A stretch of DNA of 64,000 nt, from assembly GCF_030295425.1 (NCBI RefSeq), contig NZ_AP027081.1, forward strand, positions 3,393,001 through 3,457,000, in the 5' to 3' direction. The DNA is from Mesoterricola sediminis. Lineage in GTDB: Bacteria; Acidobacteriota; Holophagae; Holophagales; Holophagaceae. The notes under the pieces were generated by a model that saw nothing but the letters and a program-made list of their open reading frames with translations, did no database searches and was not told the DNA's origin. The translations under genes were made by a program, and so were the position numbers. Shown here one piece after another: positions 60,487-64,000 of the stretch. Numbering within the stretch: position 1 is the stretch's first letter; each line of letters starts with the position of its first letter.

Positions 60487-62166
60487 TTATTCCCAGACGT
60501 CCACTTCCCGGTTACGCCCCAGGGCCATCCGTTTAAGGTCCACCCCCAGCATCATGTCCTCAAGGGAGGGCACCCGGCCGGCATCCAGGGCCAGGGTCAT
60601 CCGGGCCTCGATGGGGAAGCGCTCCGCGATTCTGGGATCGGGGGACCGCAGGTAGGCCTGGTCCCACCAGTCCAGAATCCGATCCTGTGCGGCATGGAGC
60701 AGGGCTGCGCTGACCAGCCGGTCCCGTTTCTGGTTGTTCACCGCAGGGGCTGCGGGCAGCAGGTTCCAGAGGTCCTGACAGGGCCAGACGGCCATGGGGA
60801 AACAATGATCAATTTCCAGTTCGCGGCGGAGCTCCTTGCCGCTCCAGACGCAATGGATCTTGCGGCCCTTGGCCCGCAGGCCTTCCGCGAGAGCACGCGC
60901 GAGGGTCGTGTCCCGGCGCGGGTCCACCCATTTCAGCGCGTTCCAGAGCTGCGCGCCCTGGGGGGATTCCGGCAGCGATTCCATGTAGTCCGCCCAGGCC
61001 TGCCGGAGGAGGGGGTCGATCCAGGCGGAGAACCGACAAAGCGCCTGCCACAGGCCGCCAGGCACTTGGAAACGCCCGAAGGCCCAAAGGCACGGCTCAT
61101 CCAGGCAAAGCCGCCCAGCCTCCGCGGGACCTGGCCCCGGGAGCGCCGTGAAAACCTGGGAGCCGTCCCCCGGGTAGGTGATATAGGTCACCGGCATCTT
61201 CCTGATGGTCGTTGCGGCCCCACGAAGGGAGGCCCGCAAGGCCGTGGCAGCGCCCCCCACCACGACCCATCCCGGCCGGAGGTCCTGTGGGTCCAGGTCC
61301 GAAAGCCGCGCAAGATCCTCACTGAACCCTCGGGCTTGTTGGGGGTGCTGCGGAAGCCCGGCCCGGTGCAGGGGGAGGTAGGCACGGAGCCAGGTGAGGG
61401 CCACCAGGCCAAGGGGCAGATCAACACCCCCATGCTCCGCTTCCCTGGCAACGCCCGGGTGATGCTCGGCGATGCGGCAGAGGACCCTCAGGAGGGCCAA
61501 CTTGTAGCTGGACGAGCGGCGGTCGCGCAGGATGATGCTGCGCAGGAGCGGCAGCGCCCCGGTGGCATCATCGGGCAACTGGAAGACGAGAACGCTCCAG
61601 GACACGCCCTCCCGACCCAGTTCATCCGCCTCATCGGTTTTCCTGAGGCACACCAGGCCGAGGTTTGCCGCCAGGACCTCCAGCTCGCTGGCGGAGACCG
61701 GATGGAACCCCCGGTTCTCGGGATCAGGGCCATGCCGCAGACTGATGGCCAGTCGCCCGCCGGGAGCCAGAAGGGCCGCCAGCTTGCGGAAAGCCCAGGG
61801 GCGGTCGGCCGGGGCCACATGCATCCACACGCCGGCCACGAGGATGAAATCGAAGCTCACACCGGAACGGGAGAGGGTGGCCAGGTCCGGAAGCGCATCG
61901 GGCAGCCATCGGACCTTTGAGCCTGGCCGGATCCGGACGGCCTCCTGCCTCATGGCGGGGGAAGGCTCGCAGGCCACCACCTCATGCCCCCGCGCCTCGA
62001 ACCAGGCGGCATCCCGCCCAGAGCCGGCGCCCATGTCCAGGACGCGAAGCGGACCGTCGGGGATCAGATCCAGGATCGAGGCATGGATCGTCTCGAAGGC
62101 GAGGGATTCAAAGAGAGCAGCATAGGCTCCCGCATGGTCCTCGTAGCTCGTCCAGGTTGGGGACAT
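60487..62166 (-). CDS. Methyltransferase-HNH endonuclease fusion, putative defence or mobile protein
   Basis: A 559-residue protein. Residues about 35-200 are a class-I methyltransferase (LRVLDMGAGSGRDAAWF for SAM, then FDFILVAGVWMHV and LAPGGRLAISLRHG). A middle region (about 210-420) is unassigned helical sequence. The C-terminus has an HNH nuclease: CVWSGKELRRELEIDHCFPMAVWP (H454 in the IDH motif) and DLWNLLPAAPAVNNQKRDRLVS. One chain holding a small-molecule- or base-type methyltransferase with a nuclease suggests defence or modification, but the target is unknown. The start is the second ATG; neither has a strong ribosome-binding site. Confidence 0.75.
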   Translation of the reverse strand: MSPTWTSYEDHAGAYAALFESLAFETIHASILDLIPDGPLRVLDMGAGSGRDAAWFEARGHEVVACEPSPAMRQEAVRIRPGSKVRWLPDALPDLATLSRSGVSFDFILVAGVWMHVAPADRPWAFRKLAALLAPGGRLAISLRHGPDPENRGFHPVSASELEVLAANLGLVCLRKTDEADELGREGVSWSVLVFQLPDDATGALPLLRSIILRDRRSSSYKLALLRVLCRIAEHHPGVAREAEHGGVDLPLGLVALTWLRAYLPLHRAGLPQHPQQARGFSEDLARLSDLDPQDLRPGWVVVGGAATALRASLRGAATTIRKMPVTYITYPGDGSQVFTALPGPGPAEAGRLCLDEPCLWAFGRFQVPGGLWQALCRFSAWIDPLLRQAWADYMESLPESPQGAQLWNALKWVDPRRDTTLARALAEGLRAKGRKIHCVWSGKELRRELEIDHCFPMAVWPCQDLWNLLPAAPAVNNQKRDRLVSAALLHAAQDRILDWWDQAYLRSPDPRIAERFPIEARMTLALDAGRVPSLEDMMLGVDLKRMALGRNREVDVWE

Positions 62167-62232
62167 GAGGACATTATTAGCACACCCAACCATTCGCGGC
62201 TGTCCGTACGCCCAATGCCTCCCAGGGAATGA

Positions 62233-62270
62233 GTTAACCCCACCGCCTTACTCCGGCAGGTCCTCCAGAG
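62233..62270 (-). pseudogene. Scrap of IS91-like recombinase 3' end and transposase start
   Basis: The minus strand reads CTCTGGAGGACCTGCCGGAG, then TAAGGCGGTGGGGTTAAC. This matches the end of the left IS recombinase through the transposase GTG (51,444-51,481) at 36 of 38 positions. It encodes PLEDLPE and stop. Nothing more of the element is present to its left. It is a relic of the same IS lineage as the left copy. Confidence 0.75.
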
Positions 62271-62316
62271 GGATTCGAACCCCCGGTGAGATCACTCCCA
62301 CACCTGATTTCGAGCC
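62268..62316 (-). pseudogene. tRNA-Ser 3'-half-like fragment
   Basis: The minus strand reads GGCTCGAAATCAGG (anticodon-loop-like CTCGAAA, Ser CGA), then a long variable arm GTGGGA-gtga-TCTCAC and a T arm GGGGGTTCGAATCCCTC with canonical TTCGAAT loop. No D arm or 5' acceptor strand precedes it, and the 3' end runs into the IS scrap in place of acceptor-CCA. Tyrosine recombinases often leave such 3' tRNA halves at attachment sites. It cannot be a working tRNA. Confidence 0.5.
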
Positions 62317-62558
62317 ATGGCACGGTGGACATCCCGCGCAAGAAATTCTTAATTCCATATAATACAGCAATAGGTTGCAACCCGACGTTTGTAAGAAGGA
62401 TCGCCCTGTTGCTCCGGTGCACCCCTGGTAGGATGCGCCCAAAGCCATGGACCATCGGGCCTGGAACCTTCTGCGACCATCGGAACCGCGAGGCGCGAAA
62501 ATGCCTCGCCAGCAGCGAACCATCTTGTACCTTACCAAGGAAGGATGGGAGCACCTGC
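62317..62558 (+). other. Leader region before the RhuM gene
   Basis: AT-rich around 62,340-62,400 with TTCTTAATTCCATATAATAC, which contains TATAAT (about 62,357-62,362) as a good -10 candidate for the RhuM gene about 200 bases downstream. The -35 is not clear. No gene is seen; frames across the region look non-coding. Confidence 0.4.
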
Positions 62559-63587
62559 ATGATCTCACGCGATGCCAAGCAGATTCGGAACAGCACCGCT
62601 GAGTTCCTGATCTTCACCAATCAGACTGGCGAAAACACCATTGAAGTGAGGGTTGAGGATGGGACGGTATGGCTGTCTCAGAAACAGATGGCCGCCCTTT
62701 TCGACGTGACCGTCCCCACGATCCACGAACACCTGACCACCTTGTTCGACCAAGGGGAAATTCGACGGGAAGCAACCATTCGGAATTTCCGAATAGTTCA
62801 AAAAGAAGGGAATAGGAAAGTTACGCGCGGAGTCGATTTCGGTAACCTGGACGCCATCATCGCCGTCGGCTTCCGGGTGAACTCCGAACGAGCCCTCCAG
62901 TTCCGCCAGTGGGCCCGGGACGTGCTCAGGAAGTTCGCGATCCGGGGCTACGTCCTGGACAAGGAGCGGCTGAAGAATGGGGCGTTCCTATCCCAGGACT
63001 ACTTCGAGGATCTCCTCGCGGAAATCCGGGAGATCCGTTCCAGCGAGCGCAGGTTCTACCAGAAGATCACCGATATCTATGCCACGGCGATGGACTATAA
63101 CAGGGATGCGGAGACCACCAAGACCTTCTTCGCGACCGTCCAGAACAAACTCCACTTCGCCATCCATGGCCACACCGCAGCGGAAATCATCGTCCAGAGG
63201 GCGGATGCAGAGAAGGACCGCATGGGACTCACCTCCTGGAAGAACGCGCCCCATGGAAAAATCCTGAAGCCGGACGTGTCCGTCGCCAAGAACTACCTGA
63301 CCCGGGAGGAACTGAGCACGCTCGAGCGGATCGTCGAAATGTACCTCAACTATGCCGAGGACCAAGCCATCCGCCGCATTCCCATGACCATGGCGGACTG
63401 GGCCAGCAAACTGAATGCCTTCCTCCAGTTCAATGAGCGGGACATCCTTCATGACTCCGGGAAGGTGACCCAGGAGGTAGCCAAGGCCTTTGCAGAGAGC
63501 GAATTCGAAAAGTACCGTCTCATCCAGGATCGCCTCTACGAATCCGACTTCGATCGGCTCATCAAGGGCGAACTGGGCGGCGGGTGA
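62559..63587 (+). CDS. rhuM: RhuM-family virulence/mobile-island protein
   Basis: A 342-residue RhuM-family protein. The N-terminal part has an HTH-like segment (TVWLSQKQMAALFDVTVPTIHEHLTTLFDQGE). The conserved core follows: REATIRNFRIVQKEGNRKVTRGVDFGNLDAIIAVGFRVNSERALQFRQWA, and later YLTREELSTLERIVEMYLNYAEDQA. RhuM genes are scattered among pathogenicity and integrative islands and defence-rich regions; their role is not settled. The lower GC of this gene, its TATAAT-type promoter and the neighbouring tRNA scar fit horizontal arrival. The start is the ATG in frame with MISRDAKQIRN. Confidence 0.88.
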   Translation: MISRDAKQIRNSTAEFLIFTNQTGENTIEVRVEDGTVWLSQKQMAALFDVTVPTIHEHLTTLFDQGEIRREATIRNFRIVQKEGNRKVTRGVDFGNLDAIIAVGFRVNSERALQFRQWARDVLRKFAIRGYVLDKERLKNGAFLSQDYFEDLLAEIREIRSSERRFYQKITDIYATAMDYNRDAETTKTFFATVQNKLHFAIHGHTAAEIIVQRADAEKDRMGLTSWKNAPHGKILKPDVSVAKNYLTREELSTLERIVEMYLNYAEDQAIRRIPMTMADWASKLNAFLQFNERDILHDSGKVTQEVAKAFAESEFEKYRLIQDRLYESDFDRLIKGELGGG

Positions 63588-63662
63588 CCGCCCATCGAAA
63601 ACCGCGAATGGAGATACCGGCGAGATACCAGCGCCTCCCATGAATGGAAGGGGTTCGAATCG

Positions 63663-64000
63663 TCAAAGCTCTGCCTTCTCGGCGTCCGCAAAGTCCTTCC
63701 AGTCCCTCCGGGCCCGCACCTCCGGCAGGATGAAGCGGGCACCCTGGTTGTCGGACGGATTCAGCCACAGCAGGCGATCGAAGACGGTCTCCGCGTCATC
63801 GAAGCAGCCCAGGCGCCACATACAGAGCCCTACCCCATGCAGGCAACGCAGGTAGGGCCGGTTGCCCAGGCAACCCCAGGCCAGGACCCCATCGAATTTC
63901 GATCCAAGGGACAGCCGACCGATGGCGACCCCCACCTGGTAATGCATCAAGGCCCGTTCTGGATGGCGTTCAAAGTGGAAGGCGCCGAGGTGGGCGTGGG
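63663..64000 (-). CDS. TPR-like protein, C-terminal part (gene continues off the window)
   Basis: The last 112 codons of a minus-strand gene. AHLGAFHFERHPERALMHYQVGVAIGRLSLG is followed by NRPYLRCLHGVGLCMWRLGCFDDAETVFDRLLWLNP and SDNQGARFILPEVRARRDWKDF. This pattern of paired helices and the NPSDNQGAR motif are known from a group of bacterial tetratricopeptide (ST7-like) proteins. Function is unknown. The 5' part is outside the window. Confidence 0.65.
   Translation of the reverse strand, partial: HAHLGAFHFERHPERALMHYQVGVAIGRLSLGSKFDGVLAWGCLGNRPYLRCLHGVGLCMWRLGCFDDAETVFDRLLWLNPSDNQGARFILPEVRARRDWKDFADAEKAEL

Noticed and set aside
62268-62345. A complete tRNA-Ser gene
   Set aside because: There is no D arm, no anticodon 5' strand and no acceptor pairing; only the 3' half is recognisable.
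1-64000. CRISPR array, rRNA operon or prophage
   Set aside because: No regular spaced repeats, no rRNA-like sequence and no phage structural genes were seen on either strand.

Overview
The window is about 70% GC, with almost no gene-free space outside one mobile region. I infer a member of the Acidobacteriota, class Holophagae (Geothrix/Mesoterricola/Holophaga-like). The basis is the gene mix: a transcarbamylase-type arginine operon, paired M13 peptidases, a citrate lyase operon, many PAS kinases and chemoreceptors, and cytochrome peroxidase. No rRNA or marker gene is present to prove it.

Layout. 1-4,170 (minus): an arginine operon read argD-argF'-argB-argE-argH, with tightly packed or overlapping ends. 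The repressor gene argR is divergent at 4,329, and the gap between them carries TTGCA-type repeats. 4,774-12,173 (plus): mscL, a dctA-type C4-dicarboxylate carrier, then a citrate lyase operon citC-citD-(PPC/DUF296)-citE-citF-citXG. 12,389-14,745: a lipoprotein di-heme cytochrome c peroxidase and an outer-membrane porin behind a Fur-like box. 14,755-31,465: a thioredoxin-like protein, ExbD, a thiamine-binding protein, two related M13 metallopeptidases, rlmF, two aldo/keto reductases, DUF2071, SRPBCC and PfkB proteins, a cytochrome-b-like/FMN-binding/ApbE cluster, a FadL-type channel, and rsgA plus an RNHCP protein.

31,507-42,369 (minus) is a sensory region made of two operons. The first is chemoreceptor, four-PAS histidine kinase, response regulator. 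The second is hybrid kinase, bacteriohemerythrin, chemoreceptor. A strong intrinsic terminator lies just upstream of the hybrid kinase ribosome-binding site, which makes its leader look like a switch. 42,578-50,145 holds an unknown secreted protein, a zinc-ribbon membrane protein, a Sel1 lipoprotein, an ABC-F protein and a large unknown protein.

50,150-55,970 is the mobile region. Two diverged IS91-like elements of about 2.3 kb face each other across roughly 600 bp of gene-free DNA. Each carries a tyrosine recombinase, an HUH (IS91) transposase and, apparently not annotated before, a third 64-codon ORF overlapping the transposase stop. Each starts with a long palindrome next to the recombinase ribosome-binding site and ends with an imperfect palindrome. 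A further accessory patch lies at 60,487-63,587. It holds a methyltransferase-HNH nuclease fusion, a tRNA-Ser 3' half joined to a scrap of the same IS recombinase, and a RhuM-family gene. Between these lie a large hybrid kinase with a periplasmic binding domain, a DinB protein and an 800-bp gene-free stretch. The window ends inside a TPR-like gene.

The best candidates for something undescribed are the three-gene IS91-like elements with structured ends, the structured leader before the hybrid kinase, and the methyltransferase-HNH/RhuM patch beside the tRNA scar.
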